64,000 bases of DNA, from contig NC_016051.1 of the NCBI RefSeq assembly GCF_000151205.2, positions 930,001 through 994,000 of the forward strand, given 5' to 3'. A program made the translations under genes and the position numbers. This DNA is from Thermococcus sp. AM4 (GTDB lineage: Archaea; Methanobacteriota_B; Thermococci; Thermococcales; Thermococcaceae). The notes beneath the pieces are model-generated. The model made no database searches. It worked only from the letters and a program-made list of their open reading frames with translations, and was not told the origin of the DNA. Shown piece by piece: positions 9,954 to 17,238 of the stretch. Position 1 is the first letter of the stretch; each line of letters begins with the position of its first letter.

Positions 9954-10712
9954 TCAAGAAACGTTAAGCCATGAGAACTCGCGCTCCAGCAACTTCAGCT
10001 CCCTCTCATCGAAGGTCCTGGGGTCGAGGATGAGAACAAGCAGGGCTTTCTTGGAGAGGACGTTGTCCTTCAGGCTGGTGAGGAACTTGAAGACCGTTTC
10101 AAATCCGTTCTCCAGGATCAGGTACTCAACGCCCTCAAGGATCACGGCGGTGCTCTCGTCGGTTCGCTCTATCAGGTAGTGCATAAGCGGGGCAAGTCGG
10201 GTCGGCTCAATCCTGTTCTCTCCGCCCACCTTTGTGATCCACAGGGTTGGGATGCCGAACTCGTTGAACCTCTCGGCGTTTCTCGCAACGGCCAGCAACT
10301 TCCAGCCGCCCAGGAGCTGGAGAAGACGCTGAAGGGGTATCGAAGCGTTGAAGAGATACCCACCGGATCTAAGTACTTTGGTCCCCTCGAAGACCTTGCT
10401 CGGAACGGATTTAAGCCTGAGCTTCCCGTAGATCGGCCGAACCGTTACCAGAATCCAGGCCAGGCCAACGGCCACGAGAACGTCGTCGAAGACCTTCATG
10501 AACTCAGTTGTGATGATATCGTTGAGGACGTTGACGAGGTAGCCGGACCAGAATATCAAGAACCCGACCATCATGTTGTTGATCTCCCTCTCACCGAGAC
10601 TCGCACCGAGCCTCTTCCGTATCCTCATCGCCATTACAACCGTGATCGTCAGCACTGAAAACGCGATTACCTCTGCGAGAAGCTTGATGTGCGCATAGCT
10701 CACTGTCCCCAT
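9954..10712 (-). CDS. membrane protein with DUF835 domain
   Basis: A 252-residue protein. Three hydrophobic segments occupy the first 95 residues (AEVIAFSVLTITVVMAM; MMVGFLIFWSGYLVNVLNDI; VLVAVGLAWILVTV). The cytosolic C-terminal part matches DUF835: LLAVARNAERFNEFGIPTLWITK, STAVILEGVEYLILENGFETVFKFLTSL and ALLVLILDPRTF. DUF835 resembles the P-loop-like signalling domains of bacterial and archaeal sensors, but no nucleotide loop is visible. The function is unknown, possibly signalling. A TATA box (CTTTTAAAG on the minus strand, plus coordinates 10732-10740) lies about 25 bp before the ATG, so the mRNA is probably leaderless. Confidence 0.75.
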   Translation of the reverse strand: MGTVSYAHIKLLAEVIAFSVLTITVVMAMRIRKRLGASLGEREINNMMVGFLIFWSGYLVNVLNDIITTEFMKVFDDVLVAVGLAWILVTVRPIYGKLRLKSVPSKVFEGTKVLRSGGYLFNASIPLQRLLQLLGGWKLLAVARNAERFNEFGIPTLWITKVGGENRIEPTRLAPLMHYLIERTDESTAVILEGVEYLILENGFETVFKFLTSLKDNVLSKKALLVLILDPRTFDERELKLLEREFSWLNVS

Positions 10713-10756
10713 GGTAGCCGGTTTGAGGCACTCTTTAAAAGTTTTTCTGAGCGGAT

Positions 10757-10786
10757 AGTACGGATATACCCATGGGGACCCGTACT
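10757..10786. promoter_or_regulatory. 30-bp inverted repeat upstream of the DUF835 gene
   Basis: The arms AGTACGG (10757-10763) and CCGTACT (10780-10786) are perfect inverted repeats with a nested palindrome CCCATGGG at 10769-10776 near the same centre. The element sits just upstream of the TATA box of the DUF835 gene, where an activator would bind. It also lies about 60 bp after the stop of the preceding minus-strand gene, so it could instead be a 3' hairpin of that transcript. No T-run follows on the minus strand, which favours an operator. Confidence 0.4.
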
Positions 10787-10842
10787 GTCAATAAAACTAT
10801 TGAGGATAATAAAAAGGGATGAACCCCCGGTCGTGTTATGGG

Positions 10843-11331
10843 CTAACGAGCCGGTGTCATGACTATCTTCGTGAGAGAATTTCTCTCTACTATTCCGGGT
10901 TGGTACGAACGTCTGAGGTCGAAGTTACCAAAGTGCGTGCCAAGGATCGTTTCAATGCCCTCCTCCGGGAGGTCGCCCCGGGTTATAACGGTCACCTTGA
11001 CGGGAACGTAGGGGCCCCTCTCACGGGAGTACTCCATCAGAACGACGACGGGATAGCTCTTGGCGTGGATGTGAATCGAATTTAAAAACGCCTGCCCGAC
11101 GAGCATCGTCTCGCTATCGCGGAGAACGCTGACTTCCAGGGGCTCACCATAGGCCCTCGCGATCATGAAGAGTATCTCCTCGATCTCATCCTCCGGGACG
11201 ACTATCCTCACGGAAACGGTGCCCCTGAGCTCGTTGTAAAGAACCCACCTGAGGTAAAGACCCGCACTCGTAACCGGGTTCATTACAGCGTTGAGCTTTT
11301 CAATTGGAACTTCAAGATCAAGCTCTCCCAT
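10843..11331 (-). CDS. hypothetical protein, 162 residues
   Basis: I do not recognise a family. The protein starts MGELDLEVPIEKLNAVMNPV and looks like a soluble alpha/beta protein with alternating strands (GTVSVRIVVPEDEIEEILFM, SYPVVVLMEYSRERGPYVPV, KVTVITRGDLPEEGIETIL). It has no Cys, no signal peptide and no membrane segment. GGTGATG a few bases upstream is the likely ribosome binding site. On its upstream side lies a 281-bp AT-rich gap (11332-11612) with TATA-like runs but no open frame I would defend. On its downstream side is the inverted repeat at 10757. Confidence 0.65.
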   Translation of the reverse strand: MGELDLEVPIEKLNAVMNPVTSAGLYLRWVLYNELRGTVSVRIVVPEDEIEEILFMIARAYGEPLEVSVLRDSETMLVGQAFLNSIHIHAKSYPVVVLMEYSRERGPYVPVKVTVITRGDLPEEGIETILGTHFGNFDLRRSYQPGIVERNSLTKIVMTPAR

Positions 11332-11612
11332 GATGACATCACCAAATGTAACGCTTAACGATTAGAGTAACTCGCGACACACCACATATGATCCTTATTG
11401 GCTCATTTCGCGATAATGATTTTAAAAGTTTTGGTGGGCAGAAGGAAAATTGAAAATAGATTTGAACCCGGAGGGTCGGCCACTTATTTTACCAGCCGAA
11501 TTTGAAGGTGTTATTATAGCGGGTTCTTTGGGATCAGTTACCCCTCATACTATATAAACTTTTCCCCAAAAATTGTGGCTTTTACAACATAATTTTGGAA
11601 ATTTTACAGAAA

Positions 11613-12372
<760 letters not shown>

Positions 12373-12408
12373 CCCTGAACCCTCCTGGAAGCCTTCCAAA
12401 ACGGGGGG

Positions 12409-12825
12409 TCAGTCCTTTTTAAAGTTTAGGTAGTACCTGACCTTCTCCTCAACGGACGAGTAGTCCCTCTCCCCCATCCCCAGCTTTTCCCTGAGCCTCT
12501 TGTTCTGGGCGATCATGGCGGAGACCTGTATCGCGAGGTTCTGGTTGTCAAGGGCAACGTAGTAGGTCTTGAACTTCAGGGGCGACCAGAGACCTTCGAG
12601 GCTGTAGAGCCTGCGCTCCAGATCGTCAAGCTTCCGCTGTAACCCCTCGATATCCCCTTCGGTAGCGGATCCTTCAATGAAATCTCCCATCAACAGGATC
12701 TTGAGGGCATCCTCCACGCGGAAACCGTATCTTTTGGCGAGCGCTTCAATCCGGGCGTAGACGTCATCATCCAGTTCCAGCCTAAGTCTCCTGAACCTTC
12801 CCGCTCGAACCGTCACCCTTACCAT
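12409..12825 (-). CDS. putative ribbon-helix-helix plus coiled-coil protein
   Basis: A 138-residue protein from the ATG at 12825 (MVRVTVRAGRFRRLRLELDD). Residues 1-50 look like a ribbon-helix-helix DNA-binding unit: a basic beta strand, then DDDVYARIEALAKRYGF and VEDALKILLM. A coiled coil follows (GDIEGLQRKLDDLERRLYSL) and then a helical tail (NLAIQVSAMIAQNKRLREKL). It overlaps the preceding gene by 44 bp. It might regulate this operon or organise DNA; neither is shown. No homologue is known to me by name. Confidence 0.65.
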   Translation of the reverse strand: MVRVTVRAGRFRRLRLELDDDVYARIEALAKRYGFRVEDALKILLMGDFIEGSATEGDIEGLQRKLDDLERRLYSLEGLWSPLKFKTYYVALDNQNLAIQVSAMIAQNKRLREKLGMGERDYSSVEEKVRYYLNFKKD

Positions 12826-13129
12826 CGAGCATCGCCTCAAGCTTTCTGTTCTCCTCACTGAGCTCGGCCCTCACCTTCTTGAGGAAGGCCCTGTCCTCCT
12901 TCGCGGTTTTCTCGAACTCAACCAGCGAGCGGTAGTGGGCCTCCATCTCCCGAAGCTTTTTCTCAACTTCGTCGACCCGCTCCGTTAGGTACCTGAACCT
13001 CAGCTCCCGGAGGGTAATCTCAAGCCTCTCAAGATCGGCGTCCGGATCGAGGGGCCGCCTCCTGAGCCTCTCCTTTATCCGGGCGAACTCCTCCGGACTG
13101 ACCTCAAGTTCTATCTCTCCTCCAGACAA
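12782..13129 (-). CDS. coiled-coil protein of unknown function
   Basis: A 115-residue, highly charged protein that is almost all helix. The heptad-like stretch LTERVDEVEKKLREMEAHYR and AELSEENRKLEAMLDG predict a coiled coil. The N-terminus MSGGEIELEVSPEEFARIKE resembles small adaptor proteins. It overlaps the upstream Cys/His-rich gene by 26 bp and the downstream gene by 44 bp, so it belongs to one translationally coupled set. No function can be assigned. Confidence 0.65.
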   Translation of the reverse strand: MSGGEIELEVSPEEFARIKERLRRRPLDPDADLERLEITLRELRFRYLTERVDEVEKKLREMEAHYRSLVEFEKTAKEDRAFLKKVRAELSEENRKLEAMLDGKGDGSSGKVQET

Positions 13130-13796
13130 AACCTATTACCCCCCTCTTCTTTCCCCGGGGCTTTAATGGGAGGGGAAGCCCCTTAAGGGCCTCCACCGTG
13201 CCTCTAACTGCCCTGATTTCCTCATCGCTCGGCCGCTCCTCCGACCGGTAGTCAAACTTCTCGATAAAGCTAGTTATGAGCCCATGAAGTTTCTCAAGCT
13301 TTTTGATCTGGACCGTCCGAAGGCGCTCCTTTAGATGGGGGTCCTCGATCAGCTCGGCGATCATTGAGTAATGCCTCCTGCAGAGCACCGCACTGGAATT
13401 CTCGTACTCGTCCAGCAGCTCCTCCAGCCTCTCCGCGAAGGACTCCACGAGTATTCTCTCCTTCTCCTCAAGGAGGGAACAGAGGTAGCACTCCCCCTCA
13501 TGGAAAGTGGAGTTCTCCTCCAGCGTCGAGATGTACGTTCTGAGCATGTCCTCGTAAATGGTCGCTACGCCCAAACCCCCGTAGAGCGGGTTGGAATGTG
13601 CTACCTCGAAGAGCTTCCACGCGTGGTAAGGACAGAGCCCCAGGCTTTCTCTGAACTTCCGTCTCAAGGAGGGATCGTTGACGCCCTCGTACAGGATGTT
13701 CTCAATGACGCCGCGCTCGAATTTATCGAGGCCTCTGCAAACCGGGCAGCCATACCCTCGAAGGCCCTCACGGAGGTGCAACCCTATCAGATCCAT
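13104..13796 (-). CDS. Cys/His-rich putative metal-binding protein (DUF6062-like)
   Basis: A 230-residue protein from the ATG at 13796 after GGTGGT; the longer frame to 14069 is a shadow of the upstream gene. It has two similar Cys/His modules: GCPVCRGLDKFE with GLCPYHAWKL (about residues 15-70), and GECYLCSLLEEKE with VLCRRHYSMI (about 108-155). Each pairs a CxxC knuckle with a CxxxH or CxxH, so two metal sites, probably zinc or Fe-S, are likely. The pattern recalls DUF6062 proteins. The function is unknown. It lies 13 bp after the prenyltransferase-like gene and overlaps the next gene. Confidence 0.7.
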   Translation of the reverse strand: MDLIGLHLREGLRGYGCPVCRGLDKFERGVIENILYEGVNDPSLRRKFRESLGLCPYHAWKLFEVAHSNPLYGGLGVATIYEDMLRTYISTLEENSTFHEGECYLCSLLEEKERILVESFAERLEELLDEYENSSAVLCRRHYSMIAELIEDPHLKERLRTVQIKKLEKLHGLITSFIEKFDYRSEERPSDEEIRAVRGTVEALKGLPLPLKPRGKKRGVIGFVWRRDRT

Positions 13797-13809
13797 GACC
13801 ACCACGTTG

Positions 13810-14676
13810 CTAGAGGTACCTTGCCATTGAATCGAGCACTGCCAGCGCGCGGTAGGTGTTCTGGAAGTTCGAGATTCCCAGCTCAAGGCTCCTCCTGAAG
13901 CCACCGTTGGGATTCTGGAGCTGGCGGATAAACCATATGTGCCTCCTCGGGCAGGTGGGAGTCTCGTTCTGAAGCTCAAGGCCCCTCGTGGCGTAGAAGG
14001 TCGGCTCAAGGTACGGTGGAAGGCTGTATGGCACCTCGGTGAAGCCACCCCAGTCGCCGCAGAGCTCACAGTTCCTGAAGTGCGGACTCTTGGGCGGGCG
14101 GTAGCCGAGGGTGTAGAGGGTAAAGAGCGCCTGGTAGGTCATGGTCGTGGTCGGTTGCTTGACGCCGTAACCGTTTCCGTTCCTAAAGCGCATCACGAAG
14201 GCCCTAATCGCGTCCTTTTCCGCAGAGTCGAACTTCAGGCCGATCTGATCGAACGCCTTGGTAACCCAGTAGGTGGCTTCGAGCGGGGTCGCCGTCCCGA
14301 ACTCCTCGCTTCCCCCTAGTCCAACGGCGAACTTGCCTTCTGTGGGGTTGTACTTGGTGAACACTATGTCGCTCTTCTCCCTCGCGAGGTCCCTGGCTCC
14401 AAGGAGGGCGAGGCCCTCGAGTGCCATCGCTATTGCCACCACCGCAGTCTGGGGCTGGATTGCATTGCTCAGGAACTCTATGGTCATCTCGGGTTCCGGG
14501 AACTCCACATTCAGAAGCCTGTGTATCTTGACCGCGTAGTAGGTGTCGTTCACGTTGGTGTCGTCGAGGACGCTAACGAAGCAGTAGCCGCCATCCTCGT
14601 GGCGCCTCTCCTTAACGTAGCGTAAGACGGCATCAACGTCAACGTAACGTCCGAGTTCGTACAGCTTCGAGCCCAT
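13810..14676 (-). CDS. prenyltransferase/squalene cyclase-repeat-like protein
   Basis: A 288-residue soluble protein from the ATG at 14676, which has a strong AAGGAGG site; the upstream extension to 14757 is rejected. It has repeated Gly-aromatic motifs typical of the alpha/alpha-toroid of protein prenyltransferase beta subunits and squalene cyclases: HEDGGYCFV, NGNGYGVKQPTTTMTYQALF, DWGGFTEVP and NPNGGFRRSLE, each followed by helix pairs such as DTYYAVKIHRLL. A CELC pair sits before DWGG. The zinc ligand set of true prenyltransferases (D, C, H) is not plainly present, so catalysis is uncertain; a binding or scaffold role is possible. It is the first gene of a minus-strand run reaching to fluC-DUF190. 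Confidence 0.7.
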   Translation of the reverse strand: MGSKLYELGRYVDVDAVLRYVKERRHEDGGYCFVSVLDDTNVNDTYYAVKIHRLLNVEFPEPEMTIEFLSNAIQPQTAVVAIAMALEGLALLGARDLAREKSDIVFTKYNPTEGKFAVGLGGSEEFGTATPLEATYWVTKAFDQIGLKFDSAEKDAIRAFVMRFRNGNGYGVKQPTTTMTYQALFTLYTLGYRPPKSPHFRNCELCGDWGGFTEVPYSLPPYLEPTFYATRGLELQNETPTCPRRHIWFIRQLQNPNGGFRRSLELGISNFQNTYRALAVLDSMARYL

Positions 14677-14849
14677 TCTACCGCCTCCTTCCGTGGTAGA
14701 ACAGGCGTCATCAGCCCGAGCGGGCGGTTCGGGCTCGAAGCCCCGGGCGGACGCCATCGCCCGTCCCCCTATTGGAGGGTCGCTTAAAAACGTTTTCGTT
14801 CGACCCTCAACGTTAAAAGGATCGGGGGAGAACCTGAGGGGGATGCATC

Positions 14850-15575
14850 ATGGTAACGTTCGTTCCCTTCGGCGAAAAACCAAACAGAGAAGGCGTGGAG
14901 TACGCGAGAAAACTCCTGCTGAGGGAGGGGCTCATCGATGACGCCAGGATTGTGGAAGCCAGAAACGTTGAGGGGCTCGCGAGGGAGGTTCAGCCGGATT
15001 GCTGCTACATCGTGGGGGAGCACCTCGCCACCTACGGGATCGCAACGAAACTCAAACCTTCTTCAATCCTGAGCCTGGACGCCCACACCGACCTCATGCA
15101 CGATTACCTCGACCACGGTTCGTGGCTGGCCTACGCCCTTGAAAACGGGATCGTGAACAGGGCCGCCGTTGTTGGGGCCGTGCTGATGATACCGACGACG
15201 AACAGAACCCGGCTGTGGAGGAGAAGGGTGCGGATTTACCCGGCCCTCCCGAGAACGCGGAAAACCGGGCGGGGATGGAGGGCGTACGTAAACCTCACCA
15301 ACCACGGAGTTGACGGAGTGCTCGACGACGCCCTCAGGTACCTCGGAGAGGAGATATACCTGACGATAGATCTCGACGTCCTGAGGCCGGAATACCGGAT
15401 AGCGAGGTTTCAGCACGGGGAGCTAACACTGGAGGAGCTCCTGGAGCTGATTGAGGGCATCAAGGAACGCTTTAAGGTGGTTGCCTTTGATCTAGCCGAG
15501 ATCTCCGACAGGATAAAGAGGTCAAAGCCGGGCAAAAAAGCCCTCGTTGAGGTGTTCTCCGCGCTGAGGTGGTGA
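14850..15575 (+). CDS. arginase/agmatinase-fold (ureohydrolase-like) protein
   Basis: A 241-residue protein related to the ureohydrolase superfamily (arginase, agmatinase, formiminoglutamase). Metal-ligand motifs are partly visible: VGEHLATYG in place of GGDH, ILSLDAHTDLMHDY for DAHxD, and IYLTIDLDVLRPEY for DxDxxDP. It is about 50-60 residues shorter than normal agmatinases, and the first His motif and the DP are altered. Either the substrate differs or catalysis is lost. It is the first gene of an overlapping three-gene set with a zinc-ribbon and a winged-helix protein. GAGGGGGATG precedes the ATG. Confidence 0.75.
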   Translation: MVTFVPFGEKPNREGVEYARKLLLREGLIDDARIVEARNVEGLAREVQPDCCYIVGEHLATYGIATKLKPSSILSLDAHTDLMHDYLDHGSWLAYALENGIVNRAAVVGAVLMIPTTNRTRLWRRRVRIYPALPRTRKTGRGWRAYVNLTNHGVDGVLDDALRYLGEEIYLTIDLDVLRPEYRIARFQHGELTLEELLELIEGIKERFKVVAFDLAEISDRIKRSKPGKKALVEVFSALRW

Positions 15576-15577
15576 AG

Positions 15578-15901
15578 GTGAAGGGACCAACGGAGGAGGA
15601 GATCAGAAAGGTGATAATGCCCCTCATGCTGTCGGGTGCGAAGATGCTCGACAGGCACTGCCCCAAATGCGGCTCACCCCTCTTCGAAAAAGACGGAAGG
15701 GTTTTCTGTCCCGTCTGCGAATACAGGGCCAAGCAGAGACGGGAAGAGGTCAGGGAATTCGAGGAGATACTGCTTGAAAAGCTCAACGAGCTTGCCTCAA
15801 ACCTTCCGGACGATCCGGATGAGCTTGAGAAACGCTTAAGTGTGATGGAGAGGATAATAGACCTGATTGAAAAGTACAGAAGGCTGGAGGGATCGGCGTG
15901 A
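15578..15901 (+). CDS. UPF0148 / Sjogren-scleroderma autoantigen 1-like zinc ribbon protein
   Basis: About 107 residues. GTG codons at 15569, 15572 and 15578 are all possible starts; 15578 fits best because GAGGTGGTG lies just before it. The zinc ribbon HCPKCGSPLFEKDGRVFCPV then CEYRAK (CxxC...CxxC) is typical of the autoantigen p27/UPF0148 family. A helical C-terminus follows (FEEILLEKLNELASNLPDD, then VMERIIDLIEKYR). The family is widespread in archaea with no firm function; a role in RNA or transcription is guessed elsewhere. It is translationally coupled to both neighbours. Confidence 0.85.
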   Translation: MKGPTEEEIRKVIMPLMLSGAKMLDRHCPKCGSPLFEKDGRVFCPVCEYRAKQRREEVREFEEILLEKLNELASNLPDDPDELEKRLSVMERIIDLIEKYRRLEGSA

Positions 15902-16110
15902 AGAACAGAAGGGTTTTAAAAGCTCTTGAAACCGGCCCCAAAACCGTTGAGGAGATAGCGGAGGAAACGGGCCTCTGGGTGATGGAAGTAAGGAGGTACC
16001 TCCTCCGGTTCGCGGAAGGGGGAAAGGTTGAGAGCTTCGAGAAGGACGGAAAGATCCTCTGGAAGATACGGGAGAGGAAACCCGAAGAGGAGGAGTTCAA
16101 GTACGTCTGA
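15898..16110 (+). CDS. small winged-helix DNA-binding protein
   Basis: A 70-residue protein starting at a GTG that overlaps the upstream stop (GTGA). The helix-turn-helix VLKALETGPKTVEEIAEETG with LWVMEVRRYLLRFAEGGKVE and a wing (SFEKDGKILWKIRE) fits MarR/ArsR-like minimal winged helices. The acidic tail KPEEEEFKYV is probably flexible. As the last gene of the ureohydrolase-UPF0148 set it may be their regulator. Confidence 0.75.
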   Translation: MKNRRVLKALETGPKTVEEIAEETGLWVMEVRRYLLRFAEGGKVESFEKDGKILWKIRERKPEEEEFKYV

Positions 16111-16175
16111 AGATTTTCTTTTATGTCCCTTATGTTCTTGGGAAACCCAATAACGGAGAAGAGAAGGAGAGAGGC

Positions 16176-16970
16176 TCAAAGCGGCTTGGCCTTCTCCCAG
16201 TACTCGTTGAACTTGCCCTCAAAGAGCGCCCTGACGCGGAAGTCCTTGATCCATATCTGGGTCTCGTAGTTGAAGTAGCGCGCGGCCATGTCCTCGAGGG
16301 CGAAGAAGACCTCGTCGTCGCAGATGAGCATCGGCAGGTCGAACTTGTCGGCCACTCTGAGCTCGATCTTGCCGGCCTTGGCGTAGTCGAGCAGCTTGGA
16401 GGACTTGAGCCTCGGGAGGAGGTTCTCGGCGACGACTATCTTGACCTTAACGCCCCTGTCAACCGCTGCTATGATGTCCTTGTCGAGGTTAACCGCTATG
16501 TAGCCGTCGTCGGCGAGGAGTATCTTCTCCTGAACGCCCTCGAACATCTCCTTGGTCTTGAGGGTGGCGTTCCTGATTCCCCTGACAACCCAGACGCGCT
16601 CAACGCCGTACTTCGGAATCTCGGTCTCGATGAGCGGGGTCATGAGCTCGAGGAGTTCTTCCTTCGCCTTCTTCTTGGCCTCAAGCTCCTCGGCAACCCT
16701 CTGCTGCCACTCCTCGATGAACTTCTCGAGGATGTTCTGCGGGTGAACCGGCCTGTACTTGTTGACCTTGCCCGGCTGGCTTATGGCAAAACCCTTCTTC
16801 TCAAGGCTCCTGAGAACGTCGTAGGTTCTCGGCGCGGGAACCTCTGAAACGCTGGCCAGCTCCGCTGGGGTTAGTACTCCGAACCCTACCAGGGCCACGT
16901 ACGCCCTTGCCTCGTACAGGTTCAACTCGAAGTGCTCCTGGAGGAGCTCTACCATCCTGTCCTTCACCAT
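16176..16970 (-). CDS. trmBL2: TrmBL2, chromatin protein of the TrmB family
   Basis: A 264-residue protein from the ATG at 16970 (MVKDRMVELLQEHFELNLYE); the open frame further upstream is non-coding. The N-terminal winged helix (LTPAELASVSEVPAPRTYDV, then LRSLEKKGF) is that of TrmB regulators. A coiled coil follows (WQQRVAEELEAKKKAKEELL), then the C-terminal TrmB-like domain. In T. kodakarensis TrmBL2 is abundant, coats DNA into thick filaments and represses many genes without sequence specificity. There too it is adjacent to reverse gyrase, as I recall. A TATA-like TTTATATGG lies upstream on the minus strand. Confidence 0.9.
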   Translation of the reverse strand: MVKDRMVELLQEHFELNLYEARAYVALVGFGVLTPAELASVSEVPAPRTYDVLRSLEKKGFAISQPGKVNKYRPVHPQNILEKFIEEWQQRVAEELEAKKKAKEELLELMTPLIETEIPKYGVERVWVVRGIRNATLKTKEMFEGVQEKILLADDGYIAVNLDKDIIAAVDRGVKVKIVVAENLLPRLKSSKLLDYAKAGKIELRVADKFDLPMLICDDEVFFALEDMAARYFNYETQIWIKDFRVRALFEGKFNEYWEKAKPL

Positions 16971-17238
16971 CTTTACCACCACCAAAATTTCTTGTTTATA
17001 ATGTCCGCATAAGCCCATATAAATTTTTTCCCTCTTTTGAGTCGGGGGCAAATGTGAGAAGTATCCCGTAATGAAATAACTCCTATGGATCTTATTTGAA
17101 GTGCATGGAGATGCAACATGATTACTATGGCAATTTCTTGACTTTAAAGGTTTTCGGTGGGGAAAATATCCGCCCGAAAAAACAGCGTTACTATTAAGCA
17201 AAAGGGAAAAGAAAAGGGTTACAGAAAGAGACAGGGGG

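Noticed and set aside
11332-11612. Possible gene remnant or tRNA-like sequence in the AT-rich gap
   Set aside because: A GAACCC-GGAGGGTC stretch looked like a T-arm at first, but no acceptor stem or anticodon arm can be formed and no frame is open.
12373-12408. Fluoride riboswitch before fluC
   Set aside because: Only 36 bp separate fluC from the upstream gene, too short for the crcB motif, and no pseudoknot sequence is visible.
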